A stretch of 64,000 nt of DNA from Stenotrophomonas sp. 24(2023) (GTDB taxonomy: Bacteria; Pseudomonadota; Gammaproteobacteria; Xanthomonadales; Xanthomonadaceae), in NCBI RefSeq assembly GCF_030913365.1, contig NZ_CP133160.1, positions 1,178,001-1,242,000 of the forward strand, read 5' to 3'. Under the pieces are notes generated by a model. That model was not told the origin of the DNA, searched no databases, and saw nothing but the letters and a program-made list of their open reading frames with translations. Both the position numbers and the translations under genes were made by a program. This document shows, in pieces, positions 8,840 to 17,647 of the stretch; positions within the stretch are counted from its first letter, which is position 1; every line of letters starts with the position of its first letter.

Positions 8840-9577
8840 ATGACCGAAACCGCCCCGGTAGTGCTGATCACCGGCAGCGCACGCCGCATCGGCGCTGCCA
8901 TCGCCCGCCACTTCCACGCCTGTGGCTGGTCGGTGGTGCTGCACGCGCACACTTCCAGCGGCGAGCTGCAGCAGCTGGCCTTCGACCTGGACAACCAGCG
9001 CCCGGGCAGCGTGCTGGCGCTGCAGGCCGACCTGGCCGACGCCACCACCCTGCCCGACCTGGTCGAGCAGGCCGTGGCGCATTTCGGCCGCCTGGATGCG
9101 CTGGTCAACAACGCCTCCAACTTCTTCCCCACCCCGCTGGGGCAGATCACCGCCGAGGCGATGGATGCGCTGTATGCGGTCAACGCCCGCGCCCCGCTGC
9201 TGCTGGCGCAGGCCGCCGCACCGCACCTGCGCCGCCAGCAGGGCAGCATCGTCAACCTGACCGACCTGCATGGCACCGACCCCATGCGCGACCATGCCGC
9301 CTACACCATGGCCAAGGCCGCGCTGGAAATGGCGACCCGGGCGCTGGCGCTGGAGCTGGCACCGAAGGTGCGGGTGAATGCCGTGGCCCCCGGCGCGATC
9401 CTGTGGCCGGAACAGGGCAAGGATGATTTCGCCCGCCAGGCCCTGCTGCAGCGCACGCCGCTGGCACGCACCGGTACCGTCGAGGAGATTGCCGAAGCGG
9501 TCTACTGGCTGGTGGCCGAGGCGCACTTCGTCACCGGCCACACCCTGCGCGTGGATGGCGGGCGGACGGTCAGCTGA
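8840..9577 (+). CDS. Pteridine reductase, short-chain dehydrogenase
   Basis: 245-aa NADPH-dependent SDR enzyme reducing dihydrobiopterin or dihydrofolate-type pterins. The cofactor loop reads TGSARRIG at residues 11-18, matching the TGxxxRxG form typical of PTR1/FolM pteridine reductases. LVNNASNFFPT follows near residues 88-98, and the catalytic YTMAK is at 155-159. AGGAGG precedes the ATG at 8840. It is convergent with folK, so two pterin enzymes are neighbours. Exact substrate preference cannot be read from sequence. Confidence 0.87.
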   Translation: MTETAPVVLITGSARRIGAAIARHFHACGWSVVLHAHTSSGELQQLAFDLDNQRPGSVLALQADLADATTLPDLVEQAVAHFGRLDALVNNASNFFPTPLGQITAEAMDALYAVNARAPLLLAQAAAPHLRRQQGSIVNLTDLHGTDPMRDHAAYTMAKAALEMATRALALELAPKVRVNAVAPGAILWPEQGKDDFARQALLQRTPLARTGTVEEIAEAVYWLVAEAHFVTGHTLRVDGGRTVS

Positions 9578-9581
9578 CATC

Positions 9582-9600
9582 CGCCGGGCCTGGCCCGGCG
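9582..9600. repeat. REP-like palindrome between convergent genes
   Basis: CGCCGGGCC and its inverse GGCCCGGCG flank a single T. The element sits 5 bp after the pteridine reductase stop, within the 58-bp convergent gap to folK. It resembles the SMAG family palindromes elsewhere in the window and probably ends transcription from one or both sides. Confidence 0.6.
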
Positions 9601-9635
9601 CTGCCGATCCGTTCGGCCGGTAGCGCCGTGGCGGG

Positions 9636-10136
9636 TCAATCCACCGCGTCGGGGGCCAGCGTCACCGTTTCGAAGGCATCCCCATGCTGCCGGTGCGCGC
9701 GCCACAGCGTGGCCAGGTCGTGCCCACTGACCGGATCGATGAAGTGCGGTGCGATGTCCGCCAGCGGCTTGAGCACGAAGGCATGCTTGAGCTCCGGCCG
9801 CGGGATGCGCAGGTGGCCCGGGCCTTCCACCACCAGGTCACCATAGAACACCACATCCACGTCCAGCGTCCGGTCGGAAAAACGCGGCCCGCTGCGGTCG
9901 CGGCCATGGGCGTCCTCCAGCGCGTGCAGCCAATCGTCCAGCACCTGCAGCGGCAGGTCGGTGGTGAGGGCCACGGCATTGTTCACGAACGCAGGCCCCT
10001 CGAAGCCAACCGCAGCGGTGCGGTACGCCGGGGACACCACGATGGCGCCGAAGCGCTCGCGCAGGGCTTCCACCGCCGCATGGAGGTAGCGACGGGGCTG
10101 GATGTTGCTGCCCAGGCTCAGGAGCACGGTGGTCAT
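9636..10136 (-). CDS. folK: 2-amino-4-hydroxy-6-hydroxymethyldihydropteridine pyrophosphokinase
   Basis: 166-aa HPPK, which transfers pyrophosphate from ATP to 6-hydroxymethyl-7,8-dihydropterin in folate synthesis. The amino end LLSLGSNIQPRRYL and the signature GPRFSDRTLDVDVVFYGD (metal- and substrate-binding) are complete. IPRPELKHAFVLKPLADIAP is the usual C-terminal block. Start is ATG 10136; no clear ribosome-binding site precedes it, and a run of nine G lies at 10153-10161 on the plus strand. In many gammaproteobacteria folK follows pcnB or panB; here it stands alone, convergent to pteridine reductase. Confidence 0.92.
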   Translation of the reverse strand: MTTVLLSLGSNIQPRRYLHAAVEALRERFGAIVVSPAYRTAAVGFEGPAFVNNAVALTTDLPLQVLDDWLHALEDAHGRDRSGPRFSDRTLDVDVVFYGDLVVEGPGHLRIPRPELKHAFVLKPLADIAPHFIDPVSGHDLATLWRAHRQHGDAFETVTLAPDAVD

Positions 10137-10225
10137 GCGGTTCGGCGGCGTTGGGGGGGGGCGCAGGCATGCCATCGTCACGGTGGCCTGCCTACAATCC
10201 GGGACGCACATGATAGGGCACAGCC

Positions 10226-10987
10226 ATGACCTATTGCGTTGGAATCGAGGTGGACGAGGGCCTGGTCTTCGCCGCCGACACCCGCACCAATGCCTCGCTG
10301 GACGATGTACGCGTGCACCGCAAGCTGCATGTGTTCGATTACCCCGGCGAGGCGACCTTCGTGCTGATGGCCGCCGGCAACCTGGCCACCACCCAGCTGC
10401 TGGTCTCGCGCCTGCACCGCGATGCGCAGGAACGGCGCACGCCGAACCTGCGCGACAGCCGCCACCTGTTCGAGGCGGCCGGGTACGTGGGCGCACTGCT
10501 GGTGGACAGCCAGGTGCATGGCCACGACGCCGGGCATGGCCATGATGGGGTCAACACCCAGGCCACGCTGATCCTGGGCGGGCAGATCGCCGGCGAGCGT
10601 CCGGGGCTGTACATGGTCTACCCGCTGGGCAACGCCATCGCCGCCTCGCCGGAAACGCCGTACCTGCAGATCGGTGAATCCAAGTATGGCAAGCCGATCC
10701 TGGACCGCATCCTCACCCCGGCCACCGGCCTGGAGGATGCTGCGCGCACGGCGCTGGTCTCGCTCGATTCCACCATCCGCTCGAACCTGTCGGTGGGCCT
10801 GCCGATCGACCTGGCCCTGCTGCGCGATGGCGACCTGAAACTGACCCAGCAGCTGCGCCTGTCCGGTGATTCACCGCTGTATGCGGACATCCACCGCAAC
10901 TGGTCGCACCGGCTGGAACAGGCCGTGGCCAGCCTGCCCCGGTTCCCGTGGGAAGGTGCCGGGCCCACCGGGGGGCGTGGTGGTTGA
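10226..10987 (+). CDS. Anbu (ancestral beta subunit) proteasome-like protein
   Basis: 253-aa Ntn-hydrolase-fold protein of the Anbu family, related to HslV and proteasome beta subunits. Thr2 follows the initiator Met (MTYCVGIEVDEGLVF) and would become the N-terminal nucleophile. AADTRTNASLDDV and LMAAGNLATTQLLVSRL are Anbu landmarks. Around residues 95-108 it carries a histidine-rich stretch HGHDAGHGHD. Anbu usually lies with alpha-E, circularly permuted ATP-grasp and transglutaminase-like genes; none of these is adjacent here. Peptidase activity of the family is unproven. Divergent from folK, and convergent with the kinase operon downstream. Confidence 0.87.
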   Translation: MTYCVGIEVDEGLVFAADTRTNASLDDVRVHRKLHVFDYPGEATFVLMAAGNLATTQLLVSRLHRDAQERRTPNLRDSRHLFEAAGYVGALLVDSQVHGHDAGHGHDGVNTQATLILGGQIAGERPGLYMVYPLGNAIAASPETPYLQIGESKYGKPILDRILTPATGLEDAARTALVSLDSTIRSNLSVGLPIDLALLRDGDLKLTQQLRLSGDSPLYADIHRNWSHRLEQAVASLPRFPWEGAGPTGGRGG

Positions 10988-11083
10988 TCCACGGCCCGGC
11001 CCCCCTGCCAGGCCCTGCATGTCACGCGTCATACGCCGACAGCGTCGCGTGCCGGCCGACTGCGCTTCCTGCGCCGCACTGCG

Positions 11084-12607
11084 CTATCCCGCGTCATTCC
11101 CCAGCGCCTCGGCCACGGCGCGGAACACCTGCTGCATCTGCAGCGGCTTGCGCAGCAGGTGCACGTCGATCCCCTCCAGGAACGCGGTACCCGCCGGCTC
11201 CACGCCCGTGTCTTCCAGCACCAGTGCCGGACCGCGGTAGCCCAGTGCCACCATTTCCCCCAGCAGCTGGCTGGCCGGCAGCAGCTTGGAGCCACCATCG
11301 GCGATCACCAGTGCCGGCATGGCTTCCTGCTGCATCCAGCGCAGCGCGGCGGCGCCATCGGAAGCCAGCTGCAGCTGGTAGCCCTGGCTGGACAGGGCAT
11401 TGCCCAGCAGCGACAGCCGCGTGGCTTCGCCATCGACCACCAGGATCGACTGGCCGCTGCCGGCGGCGATCAGCTGCTCCACCGGCTCCAGGCCTTCGGC
11501 GTGCTGCTGCATCGGCAGGCGCAGGTCGAAACGCGTGCCCTGCCCCAACCGGCTGTGCACCTGGATGCTGCCGCCGACGCCCTCGACGATGCGCTTGCAG
11601 GAGATCAGCCCCAGCCCGGTGCCGTTGGCCTTGGTGGTGAAGAACGGGTTGAACAGGTGCGAAAGCGTATCGGCATCCATGCCGGTGCCCTCGTCGATGA
11701 CCGAGATGCGCAGCGCATCCTCGCCGGCCACCCCGGTGTCCTGGCAGGCCTCCAGGCACAGCCGCCCGCCCTCGGGCATCGCCTGGATCGCATTGAGCGC
11801 CAGGTTCAGCAGGACCTGCTGCAGTTCGGTGTAGTTGGCCTCCACGGCCAGTGCCTCATCGGCCACCTCCACCTGCAGGATGACCGCCTGCGGCAGGTTG
11901 CTGCGCAGCAGCAGTGCCACCGCACCGAACAGGTCGGCGATGCGGATGCGCTCGCTGGGCTTGCGCGAGCCACGCACGAAGGACAGCATCGATTCGGCCA
12001 TCTCATGGCCACGGCGCCCGCATTCGGCAATGACATCGGCCAGATGGTGCAGCTGCGCATCGTCGGTACGCGCCTTCAGCAGGTCCGGCATGATCAGCAG
12101 CGGCTGCAGGATGTTGCGCAGGTCGTGGCTGAGCCCGGCAGCCAGCAGCGACAGGCTTTCCAGGCGCTGGGCACGCATCAGTTCGGTTTCCACCCGCATC
12201 CGCTCCGCCGCGCTGCGTGCTTCACGCACGGCCCTGGCTACCGCCGAGGGCAGGCGCGCGGGCGAATGCTTGATGATGTAGTCGTTGGCGCCCTTCTGCA
12301 GGGCCTCCACGGCATTCTCCTCGCCCATCGTGCCGGAAACGAAGATGAAGGGAATCTCCGGCGCGGCATCGCGCACGATGCGCAGGGCCTGGTCGCCGGA
12401 AAAGCCGGGCATGCTCAGGTCCGACAGCACGATATCCGGCTGGAACGACAGCAGCGCCTGGCGCAACTCCGCCTCGCTCTCCACGCGTTCGAACGCGGCT
12501 TCCATGCCGGCATCGAGCATCTGCTCGGACATCAGCTCGGCATCCTCCGGTGAATCCTCCACCAGCAGGATGCGCAGGCGTCCCAGTGCCGGTCCAGTCA
12601 AGGGCAT
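11084..12607 (-). CDS. Receiver-histidine kinase hybrid with C-terminal receiver-like domain
   Basis: 507-aa cytoplasmic hybrid kinase without membrane segments. The N-terminal receiver has phospho-acceptor D63 in SDLSMPGF. The phospho-acceptor histidine H161 is in GLSHDLRNILQPL. The HATPase domain includes NLALNAIQAM and NGTGLGLISCKRIV. The C-terminal 120 residues look like a second receiver (ILVVDGEATR, VIADGG, LLRKPLQ), but the paired acidic residues are reduced to one Asp. Last gene of the three-gene operon, 4 bp after the response-regulator stop. It probably takes phosphate from the upstream pair; the output is unknown because no DNA-binding domain is present. Confidence 0.85.
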   Translation of the reverse strand: MPLTGPALGRLRILLVEDSPEDAELMSEQMLDAGMEAAFERVESEAELRQALLSFQPDIVLSDLSMPGFSGDQALRIVRDAAPEIPFIFVSGTMGEENAVEALQKGANDYIIKHSPARLPSAVARAVREARSAAERMRVETELMRAQRLESLSLLAAGLSHDLRNILQPLLIMPDLLKARTDDAQLHHLADVIAECGRRGHEMAESMLSFVRGSRKPSERIRIADLFGAVALLLRSNLPQAVILQVEVADEALAVEANYTELQQVLLNLALNAIQAMPEGGRLCLEACQDTGVAGEDALRISVIDEGTGMDADTLSHLFNPFFTTKANGTGLGLISCKRIVEGVGGSIQVHSRLGQGTRFDLRLPMQQHAEGLEPVEQLIAAGSGQSILVVDGEATRLSLLGNALSSQGYQLQLASDGAAALRWMQQEAMPALVIADGGSKLLPASQLLGEMVALGYRGPALVLEDTGVEPAGTAFLEGIDVHLLRKPLQMQQVFRAVAEALGNDAG

Positions 12608-12611
12608 GGCC

Positions 12612-13052
12612 TCACTCGCCCTCCGGTGCCTGGTTGATGACCGCCCAGAACCGGCCCAGCGTCTGCACCGCACCGAAGAACTGGTCCACGTCCACCGGCT
12701 TGACCACGTAGGCGTTCACGCCCATGTCCCAGCTGCGGGCCAGATCGCTTTCCTCGCGCGAGGAGGACAGGATCACCACCGGCAGGCGCTTGAGCTCGTC
12801 GTGCTCGCGGATCTGCTGCAGCACTTCCAGGCCGTCCATGCGGGGCATCTTGATGTCCAGCAGCAGCACCGCGGGCAGGCCCTCCTCGCGGCTGGCGAAC
12901 GCGCCGCGGCGCAGCAGGTAGTCCATGACTTCCACGCCATCCTCGACATGGACGATGGGGTTGGCCAGCCGCGCTTCCTTCAGCGCATCGATCGCCATTT
13001 CCGCGTCATGCGGGCTGTCTTCGGCAAGCAGGATGGTTCGCAGGGTCGTCAT
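12612..13052 (-). CDS. Single-domain response regulator, Rcp1-like
   Basis: 146-aa CheY-like receiver without output domain, resembling the Rcp1 regulators of cyanobacterial and bacterial phytochrome kinases. The acidic pair is E11-D12, the acceptor is D66 in LLLDIKMPRMDG, and the conserved Lys lies in YVVKPVDVDQF. The ATG overlaps the stop of the kinase gene by four bases (ATGA), so translation is coupled. It probably shuttles phosphate between the membrane kinase and the hybrid kinase downstream. Confidence 0.88.
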   Translation of the reverse strand: MTTLRTILLAEDSPHDAEMAIDALKEARLANPIVHVEDGVEVMDYLLRRGAFASREEGLPAVLLLDIKMPRMDGLEVLQQIREHDELKRLPVVILSSSREESDLARSWDMGVNAYVVKPVDVDQFFGAVQTLGRFWAVINQAPEGE

Positions 13053-14866
13053 GCGGTGTGCCCTTGTTTTTCCGCGTCGAGCGCGGGCGGCAGGAGGAAG
13101 TGGAAGGTGGCGCCGGCATCGGGCTCGGCCTCGGCCCAGATGCGGCCGCCATGGCGGGTGACCACCCGCCGTACGCTGGCCAGCCCGATGCCGGTACCGG
13201 GGTAGTCACTGGCCTTGTGCAGGCGCTGGAACACACCGAACAGCTTGCCGGCATAGGCCATGTCGAAGCCGGCGCCGTTGTCGCCGACCGTGAACAGATG
13301 GCTGCCATCGGGCTGCTGCACGTGGTCCACGCGGATGCGGGCCGGCTCGCGCGTGCCGGAATACTTCACGGCGTTGCCCAGCAGGTTCAACCACACCTGG
13401 CGCATCATGTTCTCGTCGGCCACCACCATCGGCAGCGGTGCGATGTGCCAGTGGACCTGGTGGGTGCGCCCGCTGGCTTCGTTGTCCGAGGCGATGTTGG
13501 CATCGAGCATCGCACGGGTATCGGCCACCAGCGACTGCATGTCCACCGCCTGCAGGCGCATGGCCGCGCGCCCCAGCCGCGAATACACCAGCAGGTCGTC
13601 GATCAGCGCGGCCATGCGCTGGGCGGAACCGGCGATCACCTCCAGGTAGTGCCGGCTCTTGTCATCGGCGGCCGCACCGAGATGGCGGGCCAGCTTGTCG
13701 GAGAAACCGGCGACATGGCGCAGAGGCGCGCGCAGGTCATGCGAAACCGAATAGCTGAAGGCTTCCAGCTCACGATTCACTTCCGACACCTGCGCCACCT
13801 TGCCTTCCAGCTGGCGGTTGAGTTCCTCCACGCGCAGCTGCACGGCGCGCTGCATCGTGACATCGCTGATGGTCAGCAGCACCACTTCGTCATCGGTATC
13901 GGGCAGGGGCATCCGCCGCGCGTTGAGCAGCATGTAGCGCGCCAGGCCATCGGCGGTGCGCTGTTCGTGCTCGAAATCCCAGAGTTCGCGGCCCCGCAGC
14001 AGCACGTCGGACAGGCGCTGCCGCACCAGCGGGTCGGACCAGCTGCCCGCGCCCACGTGTTCCAGCAGCAGGCCATCGGCCCGTTCGTCGGCCAGGCCAT
14101 ACAGCTCGGAAAAGGCCGGGTTGTGCAGTTGCACGCGCAGTTCGCGGTCGAGCAGCACGATCGGTTCGCGTACGGTCTGCAGCACCGATGCCGCCCGCGC
14201 CGCCGCCCGCAGCGACTGCCGTTCGGCCTGCAGGCGCCGCCCCACCTGGCGGCGCAGCAGCCACAGCACCAGGCCCAGCAGTGCCAGCTGCACGACCAGC
14301 GAGCTCCACGCAACGAACTCGGTCTGCCGGCGCTGTCGCTGCGCTTCCTGGGCACGCTTGGCCAGCAGGGCCTGCTCGCTGGCCTGCAGTTCCTCCACCA
14401 GCGCGCGGATGGGGTAACGGGTGGCCATGTCCTTCACCAGTTCGCGCTGGTCGCTGTTCGGCTCGGCCCTGGCCAGCCGCCGCGCCAGCGCCAGCCGCCC
14501 TTCCAGCATCGATTCGATGCGGCCGATGCGGATCAGCTGGTCCGGATTGTCATGGGTCATCCGGCCCAGTTCGGCCAGCTTGCCGGGAATCTCGGCGGCC
14601 TTGGACATGCGGTCGCGCAGGCCGGGGCCGTCCACGCCCTTGGACATGGTCAGCGCCGCGGCCTCGATGTCGCGCACGTCGGCCTGCAGCTGCTGGGCGA
14701 GCACGCTCACCGCCTGGGTATGGTTCACCCAGGCCATGGCCTGCGCGCTGTCGGCCTGGAGTTTGCGCAGGAACAACCAAGGCACCACGATGATCGCGGC
14801 GGCGGCCAACGCCAGGGCCGGCATCCGCCAGCGGTCCCAGATGTCGTCACTGAAAACCAGCGCCAT
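13049..14866 (-). CDS. Membrane sensor histidine kinase with periplasmic and PAS domains
   Basis: 605-aa sensor kinase. Membrane segments at about 15-33 and 187-205 enclose a helical, CHASE3-like periplasmic region of about 150 residues. A PAS domain follows (about 225-340: REPIVLLDRELRVQLHNPAF), then a coiled coil. The phospho-acceptor H376 is in SVSHDLRAPLRHVAGF. The ATPase domain has NLLGNAVKYSG and YPGTGIGLASVRRVV. The kinase core is of the type found in bacteriophytochromes, but the photosensory domains are absent. AGGAAC precedes ATG 14866. First gene of the operon; the signal is unknown. Confidence 0.87.
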   Translation of the reverse strand: MALVFSDDIWDRWRMPALALAAAAIIVVPWLFLRKLQADSAQAMAWVNHTQAVSVLAQQLQADVRDIEAAALTMSKGVDGPGLRDRMSKAAEIPGKLAELGRMTHDNPDQLIRIGRIESMLEGRLALARRLARAEPNSDQRELVKDMATRYPIRALVEELQASEQALLAKRAQEAQRQRRQTEFVAWSSLVVQLALLGLVLWLLRRQVGRRLQAERQSLRAAARAASVLQTVREPIVLLDRELRVQLHNPAFSELYGLADERADGLLLEHVGAGSWSDPLVRQRLSDVLLRGRELWDFEHEQRTADGLARYMLLNARRMPLPDTDDEVVLLTISDVTMQRAVQLRVEELNRQLEGKVAQVSEVNRELEAFSYSVSHDLRAPLRHVAGFSDKLARHLGAAADDKSRHYLEVIAGSAQRMAALIDDLLVYSRLGRAAMRLQAVDMQSLVADTRAMLDANIASDNEASGRTHQVHWHIAPLPMVVADENMMRQVWLNLLGNAVKYSGTREPARIRVDHVQQPDGSHLFTVGDNGAGFDMAYAGKLFGVFQRLHKASDYPGTGIGLASVRRVVTRHGGRIWAEAEPDAGATFHFLLPPALDAEKQGHTA

Positions 14867-15005
14867 AGTTCCTCGTCAGCCAAGGCCACGGCGGGGCCGG
14901 TCGGGCACCCACGCCTGCCATGGTGGTCCGGGCCGACCATGGCGGAAGCCGCAATATAGCGCAGGCGGTCACGCGACATGCACACCCCGCTCAATTCCCT
15001 GAACG

Positions 15006-15032
15006 AAAAACGGGCGCCCCTGCGGGCGCCCG
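15006..15032 (-). terminator. Terminator after BON-domain gene
   Basis: A 9-bp stem, CGGGCGCCC with GGGCGCCCG, sits around the loop CTGC at 15011-15032. It is followed on the minus strand by five T (15010-15006). It lies 24 bp past the stop of the BON gene and is oriented for it. Confidence 0.85.
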
Positions 15033-15055
15033 TCGTGGTGGCGTGAGGGTCAGGC

Positions 15056-15442
15056 TCAGCGCTTGGCGGCAGCGTTCACCTTCAGCGCCGCCGCGTCCAC
15101 GCGGCTGACGCCCTTGATCGCCTTGGCCTTGGCGATGGCGTTGTCATGCTCGGCCTGGGTGGCCACAGTACCGCTCAGGCTGACCACGCCGTTGACCGTT
15201 TCCACCTTGATTTCGGTGCCTGGCACGTTCTTGGTCGCCAGCAGGTCCGCCTTCACCTTGGTGGTGATCCAGCTGTCGGTCACCGGCTCGCTGGAATCAT
15301 GGCGGTCGGCATGGGTCATGGCCGCCGCGTCGGTCTTGGGCGGGGATTTGGCTGCCGGGTCCTTGGCCAGGGCCGCGGTGGAGGACAGCGCGACGCCCAG
15401 GGCCAGGGCGGAAGCAAGCAGCGTACGGGTCGAAAGGCGCAT
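15056..15442 (-). CDS. Periplasmic BON-domain protein
   Basis: 128-aa exported protein with a signal peptide ending near residue 26 (STAALA). A single BON domain of about 65 residues follows: SWITTKVKADLLATKNV, then VNGVVSLSGTVATQAEHDNAI. BON domains, as in OsmY, are thought to bind phospholipid or membrane and often serve in osmotic or envelope stress. GAGGAG lies 8-13 nt upstream of ATG 15442, which fixes the start against a longer open frame. Monocistronic, with its own terminator. Confidence 0.85.
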   Translation of the reverse strand: MRLSTRTLLASALALGVALSSTAALAKDPAAKSPPKTDAAAMTHADRHDSSEPVTDSWITTKVKADLLATKNVPGTEIKVETVNGVVSLSGTVATQAEHDNAIAKAKAIKGVSRVDAAALKVNAAAKR

Positions 15443-15618
15443 CGTGCGGTTCTCCTCAGGGATGTGGCTGCCAGTGTCGGCAAGCGGGTGTTGGGCACGC
15501 GTAGCGCCGTGGTCATGCCGATGTGAATGCGCGACTGCGTGCGGCAACGGTTCAGAGTTCCGCCGCTGCCGCGTGTCGTTTACCCTGCCCTTCCCCACCG
15601 TCGTTGCTGGAGCCCGCC

Positions 15619-16662
15619 ATGCCTGCCGACCTGCAGTTGGCCCTGATCGGCTACGGCCTTGCCGGACGTGTCTTCCACGCCCCGCTGATCCAGCACACCC
15701 CCGGCCTGGCGCTGCACAGCGTGGTCAGCAGCCAGCGCGATACGTTGCTGCGGCAGTTCACCGATGTGCACGTGCAGGCACAGCCACAGGCGGTGTTCGA
15801 TGATCCCGCGGTGGACGCGGTGGTCATCGCCACGCCCAACGACCAGCATGCGCCGCTGGCCATCGCGGCGCTGCAGGCCGGCAAGCACGTGCTGGTGGAC
15901 AAGCCGTTCGCGCTGGACGTGGCGCAGGCCCAGGCCGTGCAGGCCGCGGCACGCGAGGCCGGACGCATCGCCACGGTGTTCCAGAACCGGCGTTTCGATG
16001 CCGATTTCCTGACCCTGCAGCAGCTGCTGGCCAACGGCACGCTGGGTAACGTGGCCGAATGCCACGCACATTTCGACCGCTTCCGCCCGCAGGTACGCGA
16101 GCGCTGGCGCGAACAGGCGGGGCCCGGCAGTGGCCTGTGGTACGACCTGGGCCCACACCTGCTGGACCAGATGCTGGTGCTGTTCGGCATGCCGCAGGCC
16201 ATCACCGCCGATCTGGACGTGCAGCGCAGCGGTGGCACCGGCATCGACTATTTCCACGCGGTGCTGCATTACCCGCAGCACCGCGCCATCGTGCATGCCG
16301 GTTCGCTGGTGGCCGCACCGACCGCCCGTTTTGCCGTGCATGGCGACCGCGCCAGCTGGATCAAGCATGGCCTGGACGTGCAGGAAGCCCAGCTGCGCCG
16401 GGGCGTGGCGCCGGGGGCACCGGGCTGGGGCATCGACCCACGGCATGGCGAATGCGTGCAGTGCGATGCCGAGGACAGCGTGCAGCGCAGCACCGTGGAC
16501 AACCTGCCCGGCGATTACCGCCACCTGTATGCACAGTTCGCAGCGGCGATGCGAGGCGAGGGCGAGCCGACCGTCAGCGATGTGCAGGCGCTGCAGCTGA
16601 TGCAGCTGCTGGAGGCGGGCATGTGCAGCGCACGCGAGGGGCGGCGGGTGCCGTTGGGATGA
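15619..16662 (+). CDS. Gfo/Idh/MocA family oxidoreductase
   Basis: 347-aa NAD(P)-dependent oxidoreductase. The Rossmann loop reads LIGYGLAGRVFHAPL near residues 8-22, and AVVIATPNDQHAPLA and HVLVDKPFALD follow (the Lys of the EKP-like motif). The C-terminal half has the family beta-sheet with the conserved GSGLWYDLGPHLLDQ. It resembles the YdgJ/scyllo-inositol dehydrogenase-like branch. Start ATG 15619 is preceded by a weak GGAG. Substrate is not predictable. It is convergent with gnd; a small hairpin with CCTTCGGC lies in the gap at about 16697-16715. Confidence 0.85.
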   Translation: MPADLQLALIGYGLAGRVFHAPLIQHTPGLALHSVVSSQRDTLLRQFTDVHVQAQPQAVFDDPAVDAVVIATPNDQHAPLAIAALQAGKHVLVDKPFALDVAQAQAVQAAAREAGRIATVFQNRRFDADFLTLQQLLANGTLGNVAECHAHFDRFRPQVRERWREQAGPGSGLWYDLGPHLLDQMLVLFGMPQAITADLDVQRSGGTGIDYFHAVLHYPQHRAIVHAGSLVAAPTARFAVHGDRASWIKHGLDVQEAQLRRGVAPGAPGWGIDPRHGECVQCDAEDSVQRSTVDNLPGDYRHLYAQFAAAMRGEGEPTVSDVQALQLMQLLEAGMCSAREGRRVPLG

Positions 16663-16737
16663 TCGGAAACGGCGGTCGATCTGCCCGGGGGCGGAGCCCT
16701 TCGGCAACGCCGAAGGACCCTGACCCCGGCGCAAGGC

Positions 16738-17643
<906 letters not shown>

Positions 17644-17647
17644 TGTT

